The notes: generated by a model not told the origin, from the sequence alone. 64,000 nt of DNA from Armatimonadota bacterium (GCA_020161505.1 JAIUNY010000012.1:29213-93212); one strand, 5' to 3'. Shown: positions 1 through 8,780, counted from the stretch's first letter. Translations and numbers: made by a program.

Positions 1-39
1 AAGTCCGCGCTAATAGTAGATTTTTGTCTGTCTTTTTGT

Positions 40-45
40 TAGAAT
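40..45 (+). promoter_or_regulatory. -10 box of a leaderless promoter for the DinB-like gene
   Basis: TAGAAT lies 7 bases before the ATG at 53, so transcription would begin at about the start codon. It overlaps the alternative ATG at 44, which makes 53 the better start. Confidence 0.5.
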
Positions 46-52
46 GATCGCT

Positions 53-547
53 ATGGACTTCCGCGTAATCATTCGACGCACCACCCTCTCCGCTGCCGGA
101 GAGTTCTTCATGTACTGCGCCGCTGTGCCCGAGGACAAGCTCGATTGGCAGCCCGCCGAGGGGACGCGAAGTGTCCGCGAACTGATGCGAGAAGTCGCCT
201 GGTGTCCCAAGTGGGCGGCAGATATCGTCTCCGGGAAGCCCTTTGAATGGAGCGAAGAGATCCAGGCTCAGATTAAAGAAACCGAATCGCACTGGGTCAC
301 CGTGGAAGACTGCGAGCGCGTTTTCCGCGATCACTTTGCCGAATTTGATGCCGTGCTCGAATCATTCCCGGCCGAAAAGCTGGCCCAAGAGATGCCTCTT
401 CCCTTCGACACCGGCGGAAAGATCTACAAAGGACTCGACAATCTGGAATATCCCCACTGGAACATCGTGTATCACCTCGGACAGGTCGCCTATATCCAGA
501 AGATGTACGGGGATCACAAAATGTACTGGGCCGAACCAATGGTCTGA
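53..547 (+). CDS. DinB-like four-helix protein
   Basis: A protein of about 164 residues with the look of the DinB/YfiT superfamily, whose members are four-helix bundles that often bind a metal through three histidines and act as thiol-dependent transferases or stress proteins. The C-terminal segment HWNIVYHLGQVAYIQ is the typical last-helix motif with two candidate metal-binding histidines. The N-terminal part has the usual pattern of a helix ending in WQP followed by an RSVRELM helix. The substrate cannot be predicted. An ATG at 44 is also in frame, but a TAGAAT box covers it, so 53 is preferred. The gene stands alone. Confidence 0.7.
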   Translation: MDFRVIIRRTTLSAAGEFFMYCAAVPEDKLDWQPAEGTRSVRELMREVAWCPKWAADIVSGKPFEWSEEIQAQIKETESHWVTVEDCERVFRDHFAEFDAVLESFPAEKLAQEMPLPFDTGGKIYKGLDNLEYPHWNIVYHLGQVAYIQKMYGDHKMYWAEPMV

Positions 548-556
548 CCGAAGAGG

Positions 557-585
557 TTGACAAGAATGCGGGCGGAGGGTAGAAA
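557..585 (+). promoter_or_regulatory. Sigma-70-type promoter
   Basis: TTGACA (557-562), a 17-base spacer and TAGAAA (580-585) lie directly before a GTG start at 592. The spacing predicts a transcript that begins at or within a base or two of the start codon. This is the clearest -35/-10 pair among the leaderless candidates in the window. Confidence 0.65.
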
Positions 586-591
586 TCGGGC

Positions 592-1158
592 GTGACTAAG
601 GGAATCTTCGTCGGTTTTATCGCCCTCTGCCTTGTCGGCACCGCGCCTTCGCTTGCCCAGCGGCCAAAGCCTGCCGGGGCAAAGGGCGCCTCGGAAATCT
701 TCAAGTACTACGACACTTTCGTGGAACGCTTCAAGAAGAAGGATCTTGAGTCGTTCACGTCAATGTGGACGAAGGAGTACGACGATTACTTTGGGGAGGC
801 GTTCCTCGATAAGTCTGCCAAGGAACGTTTTGCCGCTCAGATCGCCTCGACGGGAAGGTTCCAAAACGGCCCCAACGTTGTGTATGTCGACTCGATCAAG
901 CCCAGAGGAGAAGGCTTTGTCGTTACTGGATTTCGGTATGGCTCATTCAGGCTCGAAGATGGGGCGACTGGGATGCTCTCAGAAGGTGGAGCATGGTTCT
1001 CTCACTCCTTCACCCACCTCTGGGTGAAGGTCGGTGATTCCTACCTCCTCAAGAACTCGCGAAAGGGCGAATACGAAGAACTTTCCGAAGCCGCCGAAGC
1101 GGCATGGAAGAAGAAACATAGCAAGGCGAAGGATCTCTACGGCAAAGCCAGTCAGTAG
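592..1158 (+). CDS. Exported protein of unknown function
   Basis: A 188-residue protein with a signal peptide (about residues 1-22, ending APSLAQ). The mature part opens with a helix containing YYDTFVERFKKKDLESFTSMWT, which resembles the start of SnoaL/DUF4440-type cone-shaped folds found in secreted proteins of unknown role. The C-terminal 30 residues are very rich in Lys, Glu and Ala and probably helical. The start codon is GTG, chosen because the promoter at 557-585 ends 6 bases before it. The family assignment is weak; export is well supported. Confidence 0.55.
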   Translation: MTKGIFVGFIALCLVGTAPSLAQRPKPAGAKGASEIFKYYDTFVERFKKKDLESFTSMWTKEYDDYFGEAFLDKSAKERFAAQIASTGRFQNGPNVVYVDSIKPRGEGFVVTGFRYGSFRLEDGATGMLSEGGAWFSHSFTHLWVKVGDSYLLKNSRKGEYEELSEAAEAAWKKKHSKAKDLYGKASQ

Positions 1159-1196
1159 AGGAATTCTCTAGCCGTCGCCCGCCGCCTCCATGAGGA

Positions 1197-2975
1197 ATGG
1201 AGCCTGGGAACCCAGTAATTTCACTGTCTCAGCAATCATTGCTGGTGTGGAACATCTCTCCTGGCATGCTCACGGGCGACGTGTTTGTTGATGAGGGTCT
1301 AATCACTCCCTATCAGCTCCAACTGGCGGTAAATAAGCAGGTGGAGACTGGGGGGAATGATCCCATTGCGAAGGTGATGGTCGATATGGGCCTCATCTCG
1401 GAGAAGGATCGTATCCGGATGACCGGAAAGGTCTGGGATATCCCGTTTGCCGATCTCGAAAAGGGTGGCCCGACCCAAGAAGCTCTCAAACTCCTGACCC
1501 CCCAGTTTGCTAAGCGGTTCAAAATTCTCCCTCTCGCCATCCAAGAAGGCACGCTCGCGGTGGCCATGGCGAATCCTCTCGATGTGTTCGTCATCGACGA
1601 GCTCCGAATGAACACCGGGCTGGAGATCCAGCCGTTCATTGCCGTGGACGAGGAAGTGACCGCCGCCCTCGGCGAGTACTACGCCTCCGATGTCAGCGTC
1701 ACCCACGAGCTTGATGGCGTGATGAAGGATTTCGACGAGAAGACCGTCGATCTGAGCAGCCACGCAAACAAAGAAGAAGAGTACGACGAGGACGATGAAG
1801 CACCGGTTATCCGCCTGGCCAACCTCATCATCAACCAAGCGGTCAGCGAAAAGGCGAGCGATATCCACATCGAGCCGCGCAAAAATGACCTGCTCGTCAG
1901 GTTCCGGATCGACGGCATCATGGTCGAGATCATGCGGCTTCCGCGCAAGGTCAGTAACGCTCTCACCAGCCGATTCAAGATCATCGCCAACATGGATATT
2001 GCGGAGAAACGCGCTCCGCAAGATAACCGGATTTCAGCCACCATCAATGGCGCTGAGTACGATTTCCGCGTCTCCACCCTCCCCGTCGTCTACGGGGAGA
2101 AAATCGTTATGCGGGTGCTTGATAAAGGCGGCATCAACGTTGGCCTCAGCAAGCTCGGATTTCTGCCCCATAACTACAAAGCGCTCGAGGATCTGGCCAC
2201 CCGCAGCTACGGGATCTGCTTGGTCACGGGGCCAACGGGATCGGGTAAGTCCACCACGCTTTACTCGCTCATCAACCAAACCAACGATGGCCTCAAGAAC
2301 ATCATCACCATCGAGGATCCGGTTGAGTATGAGCTCGAAAGCATCAATCAGTGCGCCGTCAACAAAAAGGCTGGCATGACCTTCGCCGCCGGTCTGCGAG
2401 CCATGCTCCGCCAAGACCCCGACGTCATCATGGTGGGTGAAATGCGCGATGAGGAAACCGCGACCATCGCCATGGAAGCGGCGATGACCGGGCACCTTGT
2501 TTTCAGCACGCTCCACACCAACGATGCCCCCTCCGCGCCGGGTCGACTCATCGACATGGGCGTCGAGCCATTCCTCATCAGCTCGTCAATCATCGGCGTC
2601 CTTGCCCAGCGACTCATCCGCGTGATTTGCCCGAACTGCAAAGAGCAATACACCGCGACTCGCGAGAGCCTGATCCGCTACGGCTTCCCGGTTCCGGAAG
2701 AAGTCGGCGCGGATACCCACGGCGAAATCACCCTCTTCAAGGGTCGGGGATGCGAGAAGTGCAAGAACTCCGGCTACAAGGGTCGGTCCGGCGTTCACGA
2801 GCTCCTGGTGATGACCGACGATATCCGAGACCGTATTCTCCACTCCGCTCCGGCTCACGAGATTCGTAACTTGGCCGTCGCCAACGGGATGAAAACTCTC
2901 CAACACGACGCGATGCAGAAGATTCTGAACGGCGTCACCACGGTGGATGAAGTCATCCGTGTCATCTACTCATAA
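1197..2975 (+). CDS. pilB: Type IV pilus / type II secretion assembly ATPase (PilB/GspE)
   Basis: A 592-residue cytoplasmic motor ATPase that drives polymerisation of pilins at the inner membrane. An N-terminal MshEN-type domain (from about residue 24, LTGDVFVDEGLITPYQLQ) precedes the ATPase core with Walker A GPTGSGKS near residue 345, the Asp-box (IIMVGEMRD) and the His-box (GHLVFSTLHTND). The zinc knuckle CPNC (478-481) and CEKC (519-522) is the mark of PilB/GspE rather than PilT. It heads a locus with an HDOD protein and pilT and would serve some of the many pilin-like proteins encoded at 22-43 kb. The ATG at 1266 is a plausible later start, since the conserved domain begins there. Confidence 0.92.
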   Translation: MEPGNPVISLSQQSLLVWNISPGMLTGDVFVDEGLITPYQLQLAVNKQVETGGNDPIAKVMVDMGLISEKDRIRMTGKVWDIPFADLEKGGPTQEALKLLTPQFAKRFKILPLAIQEGTLAVAMANPLDVFVIDELRMNTGLEIQPFIAVDEEVTAALGEYYASDVSVTHELDGVMKDFDEKTVDLSSHANKEEEYDEDDEAPVIRLANLIINQAVSEKASDIHIEPRKNDLLVRFRIDGIMVEIMRLPRKVSNALTSRFKIIANMDIAEKRAPQDNRISATINGAEYDFRVSTLPVVYGEKIVMRVLDKGGINVGLSKLGFLPHNYKALEDLATRSYGICLVTGPTGSGKSTTLYSLINQTNDGLKNIITIEDPVEYELESINQCAVNKKAGMTFAAGLRAMLRQDPDVIMVGEMRDEETATIAMEAAMTGHLVFSTLHTNDAPSAPGRLIDMGVEPFLISSSIIGVLAQRLIRVICPNCKEQYTATRESLIRYGFPVPEEVGADTHGEITLFKGRGCEKCKNSGYKGRSGVHELLVMTDDIRDRILHSAPAHEIRNLAVANGMKTLQHDAMQKILNGVTTVDEVIRVIYS

Positions 2976-3016
2976 AGACCAGAACCGTTTGAACCAATCA
3001 TTTTCCTAGGGAACCC

Positions 3017-3871
3017 ATGTCTGCTGCCCACTCTTTGCCTCCTGCCGATACGGTCGAAGTCGTCCTTGCCAAAATCAAGGACATTGCCGTCTTGCCTCAA
3101 GTGGTCTTCAAGATCATGGAAATGACGGGAAACGAGGCCGCCAGTGCGGGAGAATTGGAGGCCGCCATCATCGTGGATCCCGGTTTCTCGGCCAAGCTTC
3201 TGGCTCTGGCCAATAGTGCCAGCTTCTCGCTCCCGAAGAAAGTGACCTCGATCCGCGATGCCGTGATGTTTATTGGCTTGCGCCAGGTACGGCAGGCCGC
3301 CATGGCGGTCGGTGTGTTCGACATGTTTGTCGGAAAGACCGACAAGGAATCTCTCCGACGCCGAAGCTGGTGGCGCCAGAGCGTCGACACCGCCCTTTGC
3401 GCCCGATCACTCAGCGAGAGGTTCAATGCGGGACCACCGGAACTGGCCTACACGACCGGACTCTTGCACCTGATCGGCAAAACCCTCCTGGATCGCTACG
3501 AGAGCAAGGAGTACGAAAAAGTCACATTACTTTGCGAGCGAGGGGTCACCGATTTCCAGGCGGAACAAGCAGTTTATGGATGTCATCACATCTTGGTCGC
3601 AGAGGGCGCGGCCAAGAAGTGGGGATTCCCCGAGGAACTCGCGACGGGGCTGAACTACATGCAGCCTCACGAGGATCCCAAGGTGTCGCAGGCCAGAGCA
3701 ATTCTCGCCGTCAGCCATCGAATCGCGTCAATCGCCCGCGACGGAGCCGACGGAGGAGCCAATCTGCCGGAATGGGCGGTGCCCGCACTGCCGCCAGCGG
3801 CGCAAGATCAAGCCAAGCTCGTCGAGGCAGGCCTGGCGGCAATCGCTGCCGGAGCCCACCTCCACATGTAG
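3017..3871 (+). CDS. HDOD domain protein
   Basis: A 284-residue protein with an HDOD domain over about residues 18-215, recognised from LPQVVFKIMEM, the DPGFSAKLLALANSASF segment and a run like IRDAVMFIGLRQVRQAA. HDOD domains are HD-phosphohydrolase relatives that usually lack catalytic metal ligands and act in signalling. Stand-alone versions often sit beside pilus or chemotaxis genes. Its position between pilB and pilT, on the same strand with gaps of about 45 bases, suggests a role in controlling pilus motors. A ribosome binding site (AGGGA) precedes the ATG. No output domain is attached. Confidence 0.85.
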   Translation: MSAAHSLPPADTVEVVLAKIKDIAVLPQVVFKIMEMTGNEAASAGELEAAIIVDPGFSAKLLALANSASFSLPKKVTSIRDAVMFIGLRQVRQAAMAVGVFDMFVGKTDKESLRRRSWWRQSVDTALCARSLSERFNAGPPELAYTTGLLHLIGKTLLDRYESKEYEKVTLLCERGVTDFQAEQAVYGCHHILVAEGAAKKWGFPEELATGLNYMQPHEDPKVSQARAILAVSHRIASIARDGADGGANLPEWAVPALPPAAQDQAKLVEAGLAAIAAGAHLHM

Positions 3872-3922
3872 TCAGACCATTTTTCAGCCATCACAAACAA
3901 CAGGGAACAAACGGAGAACACG

Positions 3923-5371
3923 ATGTCGGATCAATTTAGTTGGGAAAAACACCTGAACGGCGGAACCGAGCCGAGTCAACCAGCAGGCACTCCGCCGCCG
4001 CCAGCCACTGCACCACCGATGGGCGCGCCACCGGCCGCTCCTCACGCCGCGCCTCCGGCAGCGAGTCCGTTCGACCAAGCGGCCCCGCCGATGGCCGCCG
4101 AGCCCGCTGCGGTTCCCAAGATGCCGATTTTGGAATCCGAGCCGAATATCGCCTTCTCGCCATCGCCTATTGCCCAGCAAGAAAGCTATGTTCCGGCCCA
4201 CGTTCCGCTCGAACTCCGCACGCCGGAGAAATTCCGTGGCAAGTTCTACGTCGGCGAGGAAATTCAAGAGCCTTCCTATCACGGCGAAGAGCAAGTCGCA
4301 CCCGTCGAGGGAGTTCACCTTGACGAAATCCTGCGGATGGCGTACGAGCGCAAGGCAAGCGACATCCACATCACCGCTGGCCTCCCGCCGATGATGCGTC
4401 TCGACGGTGAACTCGTCGGACTTCCCTACTCGGTTTTGAAGCCGCAAGACACCCAGCGCCTGATGTACGAGGTTCTGAACGACGACCAGATCACCAAGTT
4501 CGAAAACACCAAGGAACTCGACATGGGCTACACGGTCAAGGGTCTGGCGCGATTCCGCTGCAACGTGTATCAGCAGCGAAGCGCGACCGCCGCCGCCCTC
4601 CGGGTCATCGCCAACCGCATCCCGTCGTTTGAGGAGCTCCGACTGCCTCCGATCATCCGCGAGATTGCCAAGCGATCGTCCGGTCTTGTGCTGGTGACGG
4701 GACCGACGGGTTCTGGTAAGTCAACCACCATCGCCTCGATGATTGACGACATCAACGAGAATCGCACCGCGCACATCATGACAATCGAGGACCCGATTGA
4801 GTACCTGCACAAGCACAAGAAGTGCATGGTCAACCAACGGGAAATGCACGAGGACACTTACAGTTTCCACAACTCTCTGCGGGCAGTTCTCCGGGAAGAC
4901 CCGGACATCATCCTCGTCGGCGAACTTCGCGACCTTGAGACGATTGAAGCCGCGCTGACCTTGGCGGAAACCGGACACTTGGTCTTCGGCACGCTCCACA
5001 CGCGGAACGCACCTTCGACCATCGACCGGATCGTCGACGTGTTCCCCTCCGACCAGCAGGAGCAGATTCGCGTTCTGTTGTCGAACACGCTGGAAGGCGT
5101 TATCAGCCAACAACTTCTGCCAAAACTCGGTGGCGGTCGCGTGGCGTCGCTTGAGATCATGCTCGGTATCCCCGCGATTCGCAACCTGATTCGTGAAGGA
5201 AAAACCCACCAGATGTATTCGATTCTCGAAACCAACTCGAATCAAGGCATGGTCACAATGGATCGCTCTCTGGCTGACCACTTCCGCTCCGGCGCCGTGG
5301 CCTATGACGAGTGTTTGATGCGGGCGGTGGACAAAGAATCGTTCACCCGACTCGCCAAAGGCGTCGCCTAG
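3923..5371 (+). CDS. pilT: Twitching motility retraction ATPase PilT with proline-rich extension
   Basis: A 482-residue pilus retraction motor. The PilT core starts near residue 130 (GVHLDEILRMAYERKASDIHI). Walker A GPTGSGKS is at about 260-267, and the PilT-specific AIRNLIREGK motif is near 418, which separates it from PilB. About 125 residues precede the core, of which the first 75 are a low-complexity Pro/Ala tract. Standard PilT proteins are about 345 residues and lack this. The tail could be a docking or regulatory segment. It has a GGAG ribosome binding site, follows the HDOD gene by 51 bases, and is followed by a strong terminator. Confidence 0.93.
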   Translation: MSDQFSWEKHLNGGTEPSQPAGTPPPPATAPPMGAPPAAPHAAPPAASPFDQAAPPMAAEPAAVPKMPILESEPNIAFSPSPIAQQESYVPAHVPLELRTPEKFRGKFYVGEEIQEPSYHGEEQVAPVEGVHLDEILRMAYERKASDIHITAGLPPMMRLDGELVGLPYSVLKPQDTQRLMYEVLNDDQITKFENTKELDMGYTVKGLARFRCNVYQQRSATAAALRVIANRIPSFEELRLPPIIREIAKRSSGLVLVTGPTGSGKSTTIASMIDDINENRTAHIMTIEDPIEYLHKHKKCMVNQREMHEDTYSFHNSLRAVLREDPDIILVGELRDLETIEAALTLAETGHLVFGTLHTRNAPSTIDRIVDVFPSDQQEQIRVLLSNTLEGVISQQLLPKLGGGRVASLEIMLGIPAIRNLIREGKTHQMYSILETNSNQGMVTMDRSLADHFRSGAVAYDECLMRAVDKESFTRLAKGVA

Positions 5372-5394
5372 GCCGCGCACTTCGACGACCGAGA

Positions 5395-5433
5395 CGGCCC
5401 TGCTGATCCGCGTGATCGGCAGGGCCGCTTTTT
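5395..5433 (+). terminator. Rho-independent terminator after pilT
   Basis: The arms CGGCCCTGC and GCAGGGCCG, with an internal TGATC pairing, are followed by CTTTTT. It closes the pilB-HDOD-pilT transcript before the convergent toxin-antitoxin pair. Confidence 0.85.
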
Positions 5434-5436
5434 GCT

Positions 5437-5832
5437 TCATGCAATGTAGTCGAGCCCGTGCCGCTTCACGAGCGTGAGCAGCTTGAGGGCAGCACCGGAG
5501 GGCTTCTTGACGCCACGTTCCCACTGACTGATGAGTCCGACACTGACGTGGAGATAGCTCGCGAAAACAGCTTGGCTCACACCGCTCTCGGTGCGTACAG
5601 AGCGGATGTCGTCCGCCGTGAGCTCATCGACCGGTACCAAGCAAAGCTCATCGAACTGGCGCATCGTCTGTTTGTCGACAATTCCTGAAGCATGAAGAGC
5701 GGCGACGCTCTCATGGATGTCCCCGAGAATCTTGGATCCGGGTTTTCGTCCCGGTTCCACTTGGAGCGCCAGAGGATCTTGAATCGCTGCGCTTTTCTCT
5801 TCACTCAGGATTTTCGACTTCATCAAATTCAC
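5437..5832 (-). CDS. XRE-type antitoxin of a RelE/HigB-like pair
   Basis: A 131-residue protein with a C-terminal helix-turn-helix (about 78-125: SGVSQAVFASYLHVSVGLISQWERG then KKPSGAALKLL). This arrangement, an N-terminal linker followed by a C-terminal XRE domain, is typical of antitoxins paired with PF06296-type toxins. It would neutralise the toxin encoded just upstream and repress the shared promoter. Its start lies inside the toxin gene (32-base overlap), so the two are probably translationally coupled. The start could instead be the Met at residue 4. Confidence 0.8.
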   Translation of the reverse strand: MNLMKSKILSEEKSAAIQDPLALQVEPGRKPGSKILGDIHESVAALHASGIVDKQTMRQFDELCLVPVDELTADDIRSVRTESGVSQAVFASYLHVSVGLISQWERGVKKPSGAALKLLTLVKRHGLDYIA

Positions 5833-6175
5833 CTATTTCTAATCCAGTCTCGATGTCAGACTCGCTGAGCGACAGCAGCAAGGCAGCGAACTGGCGATAT
5901 GCGAGAAGCTCAGCCCGAGTCACATTCGTACGCTCGTTCTTCGCATACCCATAGAGGAAGAAGGCTCGATCGCCCTTGCGAAAGCCGACCAGAACTCGGA
6001 ATCCACCCGATTTGCCACCTCCTGGGCGACGAACCCTCTGTTTGAAGAGCCCGCCTCCCAAGTCTGCGTGAATCAGTCCGGCTTCGATCTCACGAATCGT
6101 CGCTCTCAAGACGTCTTCCGTCACACCCTCACTCTCAGAGAACTTTCGAAACGAGGCTATTCTGAATATCCGCAC
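5801..6175 (-). CDS. RelE/HigB-type toxin
   Basis: A 124-residue protein matching the RelE-like toxin group (PF06296) in its recognisable segments: an ADLGGGLFKQRV strand, GGKSGGFRVLV, and FFLYGYAKNERTN. Members of this wider family are ribosome-dependent mRNA interferases, and the Lys/Arg/Tyr pattern in the last motif fits that role, although cleavage cannot be shown from sequence. It is transcribed first, before the antitoxin, as in higBA systems. A TA pair here may be a stabiliser of the region or an orphan acquisition. Confidence 0.8.
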   Translation of the reverse strand: MRIFRIASFRKFSESEGVTEDVLRATIREIEAGLIHADLGGGLFKQRVRRPGGGKSGGFRVLVGFRKGDRAFFLYGYAKNERTNVTRAELLAYRQFAALLLSLSESDIETGLEIGEFDEVENPE

Positions 6176-6243
6176 GACTTCTCACGAGCCACTCTTCTAT
6201 GATACTCCGTTCTATAGCACTAAGTTCCACAAAGGAGCGAAAA

Positions 6244-7527
6244 TCAGCTCTGAGGAACGTTGTGTTGGGCATTGCGGAGGTGGTGATCCAGGCTGAAAAC
6301 CTCCTCCCTCTCGTGCTCATCCAGATGCGCCAGCACCTCAGGGTCGGTGCAGACGCTGGTCTTGAAGTCGACTCCATCCCAGGCCGCCGCTGCGTGCTTC
6401 TGAGCAATCTTGTAAGCCTCACGACGACCCATTCCCTTCCGGATCAGGGTGCTCATCAGGTGCTCGCTGAACACAAGATCACCCATCAGGCGCAGGTTCC
6501 GCTGCATGTTCTCCGGCATGACCACGAGACCCTGCAGGATGCGCGTCAGGCGGTTCAGCATGAAGTCGGCAAGGTGGCAGGAGTCGGGCAGAATCACCCG
6601 CTCCAGGCTCGAATTCGTGAGGTCACGCTCGTGCCATGTTGCGACGCTTTCCAGCATCGCTCCCGCGTTTCCGCGAAGAATTCGGCTCAGACCGACCACC
6701 GTCTCGCTGTTCCACGGATTCCGCTTGTGCGGCATCGCGCTCGATCCCGTTTGACCTGCCGCAAACGCTTCCTGAACCTCCAGAATCTCGGTGCGCTGCA
6801 GATTCCGCAGCTCAGTGGCGACTCGCTCCAACCCGGCCCCGAGCAACGCCAGATTGTTCAGAAACTCCGCATGACGATCTCGGTTGATGATCTGGGTCGA
6901 GATCGGCTCGGGCTTCAGCCCGAGTTCGGCACAGATTTCCGCCTCCATCGCCGGATCCACATGAGCATGGATCCCGACGGCTCCGCTGATCTTGCCGAAA
7001 GCCACATTCTCGCGGGTCGAACGCAGGCGCTCGATGTTCCGATCGAGCTCCTGAATCCAGCTCGCCGCCTTGAATCCAAACGTGATCGGTTCAGCGTGGA
7101 TCGCGTGGGTTCGCCCGATCATCGGTGTGTTCTTGTGCTCCTGCGCGAGCCGCTCCATTTCCGCGCGGAGCTTCGTGGCACTTTCCAAAAGCACATCGCA
7201 CGAGTTGCGCAGCATCATCCCCAAAGCTGTGTCGATGACATCGTAACTCGTCACTCCGAAGTGAATCCAGCGCCCAGGAGCCCCGATAGTTTCCTCCAAA
7301 TTGCGGACAAACGCCGCCAGATCGTGGCGGGTTTCGAGCTCGATCTCGTCGCATCGCGCGAGATCAAACGCGGCTTTGCTGCGAATCTCGGAGATCTCAG
7401 CATCCGAGATCAGCCCGGTGCGAGCCCAGGCTCCACAGATCGCCACCTCGACATCCTTCCAACAGGTGTATTTGGCTTCGCGGCTCCAGATGGCCGACAT
7501 GGCGGGGGTCGTGTAGCGATCGATCAT
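6244..7527 (-). CDS. purB: Adenylosuccinate lyase
   Basis: A 427-residue cytoplasmic enzyme of the fumarase/aspartase superfamily, which removes fumarate from SAICAR and from adenylosuccinate in purine synthesis. The superfamily signature GSSAMPHKRNP is intact near residue 260, with the flexible-loop serine needed for catalysis. GRTHAIHAEPITFG carries the conserved catalytic-region histidine. Length is normal for the short PurB class. A TACGAT box lies 9 bases before the ATG. It is not linked to the other purine gene here (purD). Confidence 0.95.
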   Translation of the reverse strand: MIDRYTTPAMSAIWSREAKYTCWKDVEVAICGAWARTGLISDAEISEIRSKAAFDLARCDEIELETRHDLAAFVRNLEETIGAPGRWIHFGVTSYDVIDTALGMMLRNSCDVLLESATKLRAEMERLAQEHKNTPMIGRTHAIHAEPITFGFKAASWIQELDRNIERLRSTRENVAFGKISGAVGIHAHVDPAMEAEICAELGLKPEPISTQIINRDRHAEFLNNLALLGAGLERVATELRNLQRTEILEVQEAFAAGQTGSSAMPHKRNPWNSETVVGLSRILRGNAGAMLESVATWHERDLTNSSLERVILPDSCHLADFMLNRLTRILQGLVVMPENMQRNLRLMGDLVFSEHLMSTLIRKGMGRREAYKIAQKHAAAAWDGVDFKTSVCTDPEVLAHLDEHEREEVFSLDHHLRNAQHNVPQS

Positions 7528-7536
7528 CGGGTCTTG

Positions 7537-7542
7537 ATCGTA
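7537..7542 (-). promoter_or_regulatory. -10 box before purB
   Basis: TACGAT on the minus strand ends 9 bases before the purB ATG, predicting a leader of two bases or so. Confidence 0.45.
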
Positions 7543-7645
7543 CCGCCTGCGAGGCTTCCTTCCCGGTCAAGTGGTTCGCCGTTGGATCTCCCCAGAGACC
7601 CAAGGGTGCAACCATGCCACCCCGCAAAGAGTCTCATTGGATAGC

Positions 7646-8104
7646 GTGAGCCAAGCCCCTCTCCTGAGCACCGACAAACCGGAGCATCCTCCCACCACAT
7701 CCACCGAGCGCGCCGTCGCCTCGATGATCCACATTGCCGGCATCTTCGCCCCGCTCTGGGTGCCGCTGTTGGCGTGGTTTATCCACCGAAAGACCTCGCG
7801 ATTCATTGCCAGCCATGCGTGGCAGGAAGTCGTGGATGGAATCGTCTGGAAAGGCATCTTCCTCATTGCCCTCATCTTTTCGCTCGTGCGAGGGGCTCTG
7901 TTCCTCATCAACCAGTTCCAAACCAACTGGGAGAATTTCTCGTGGGTTGCCCTCGGATGGCAGTTCGGCACTGGCGTGGCGATCACGCTGGGCTTGTTCA
8001 TCTGGAACTTCGGCCAAGCCTTGAACCAAGCGAATAAGGCTCGCAAAGGCTACTGGCCAAAGCGGGAACTCAAGAAGCAAGCCAAGCAAGGCACGCTGGG
8101 CTGA
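7646..8104 (+). CDS. DUF4870-like small membrane protein
   Basis: A protein of about 152 residues with a short acidic/polar N-terminus, then hydrophobic segments: SMIHIAGIFAPLWVPLLAWF, a long central one around IFLIALIFSLVRGALFLI, and WQFGTGVAITLGLFIWNF. Between the first two is HKTSRFIASHAWQEVV-like sequence, which recalls the motif that identifies DUF4870 proteins (a helix with conserved HA.Q after the first membrane segment). Function is unknown. A GTG at 7646 was chosen as start. An earlier in-frame GTG at 7571 would add 25 residues with no domain character. Confidence 0.5.
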   Translation: MSQAPLLSTDKPEHPPTTSTERAVASMIHIAGIFAPLWVPLLAWFIHRKTSRFIASHAWQEVVDGIVWKGIFLIALIFSLVRGALFLINQFQTNWENFSWVALGWQFGTGVAITLGLFIWNFGQALNQANKARKGYWPKRELKKQAKQGTLG

Positions 8105-8114
8105 GTACTTAAGA

Positions 8115-8138
8115 GGAGCCCGCCCCTCGTCAGGCCCC
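8115..8138. repeat. 24-base direct repeat, copy 1
   Basis: A GC-rich 24-mer beginning GGAGCCCGCCCC recurs at 8873-8896 with a single difference. Both copies are intergenic and flank the lipoprotein gene at 8173-8700. Confidence 0.7.
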
Positions 8139-8172
8139 AGATTCCTCGACCTGCCCTAGAAATGCAGTCAAA

Positions 8173-8700
8173 TCACCGAGAAAAGGCGATCCGAGCACCG
8201 GCACTGTAAGGCACCCCGTTAGAGTCCTTGCCTTTCTCCTCGGGGATGTATGAGACTCTCCACTTTTCTGGGAGTGACTTGATCTGCTTCAACTCCATGT
8301 AACCAGCCGGATAGACGATGCCCGTGTCGGTAGGAACCTCCGCCTTCACTCCCGTCGGATCAATCTGGAGCTCTTTGAGGGCGTTTTTCCATGAGCCCGG
8401 ATTCTTCCTGAATTCAACGGTGAACATGGAGCAGGTTCCTAAGTAGCGCCCATCAACGAAGAGCGCACGAATCGTCATGTTGTTCTTGCTGTAGATCTCG
8501 AAGTCCTCATCCTTCTTGGACTTCCCGAGTGCTGCGTCGACGACCGGTTTCTCAGCTCCAAGGAGCTTGAAAACCCACGATTCCTTCACTTCGTTTGAGC
8601 CCTGCGAGGCTTGCGCGACGCATCCAGTAGTCGAAGCCATCATCGTAACGAGAAGAACCTGAGCAAGCGACTGTGTAATTCTGCTGTTCATCGGAGTCAA
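8173..8700 (-). CDS. Lipoprotein of unknown function, paralogue 1
   Basis: A 175-residue protein with a lipoprotein signal peptide ending in STTGC (Cys near residue 27), so probably anchored in a membrane. It is a divergent paralogue of the protein at 9146-9595. Shared landmarks are W(V/L).(K/R)L near the mature N-terminus, a phenylalanine-rich strand with (K/D)PGSW..ALK, and a C-terminal LP(E/K).W(R/Q)(V/I)(S/T)Y. I do not recognise the family. The better start may be the ATG at 8691 (Met 4), since AGGA lies upstream. Confidence 0.55.
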   Translation of the reverse strand: MTPMNSRITQSLAQVLLVTMMASTTGCVAQASQGSNEVKESWVFKLLGAEKPVVDAALGKSKKDEDFEIYSKNNMTIRALFVDGRYLGTCSMFTVEFRKNPGSWKNALKELQIDPTGVKAEVPTDTGIVYPAGYMELKQIKSLPEKWRVSYIPEEKGKDSNGVPYSAGARIAFSR

Positions 8701-8730
8701 GTTTCCTGGGGTGCGAGGGATTGGTTCGAC

Positions 8731-8780
8731 GAAAGTTCAGGAAAGTTCTGTCCGGCGCCTTATCTTCCCGAACTATTCCG
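8731..8780. repeat. Palindromic repeat, copy A
   Basis: The most degenerate of three copies: GTTCAGGAAAGTTC, a short loop, then CCTTATCTTCCCGAACTATTC. The arms (GTTC.GG.AAG and CTTCCCGAAC) are inverted repeats. It lies just upstream of the lipoprotein gene at 8173-8700. Confidence 0.65.

Noticed and set aside
6199..7644. 481-residue open frame antisense to purB
   Set aside because: PurB signature and full length are on the minus strand; the plus frame spans beyond both gene ends with no domain.
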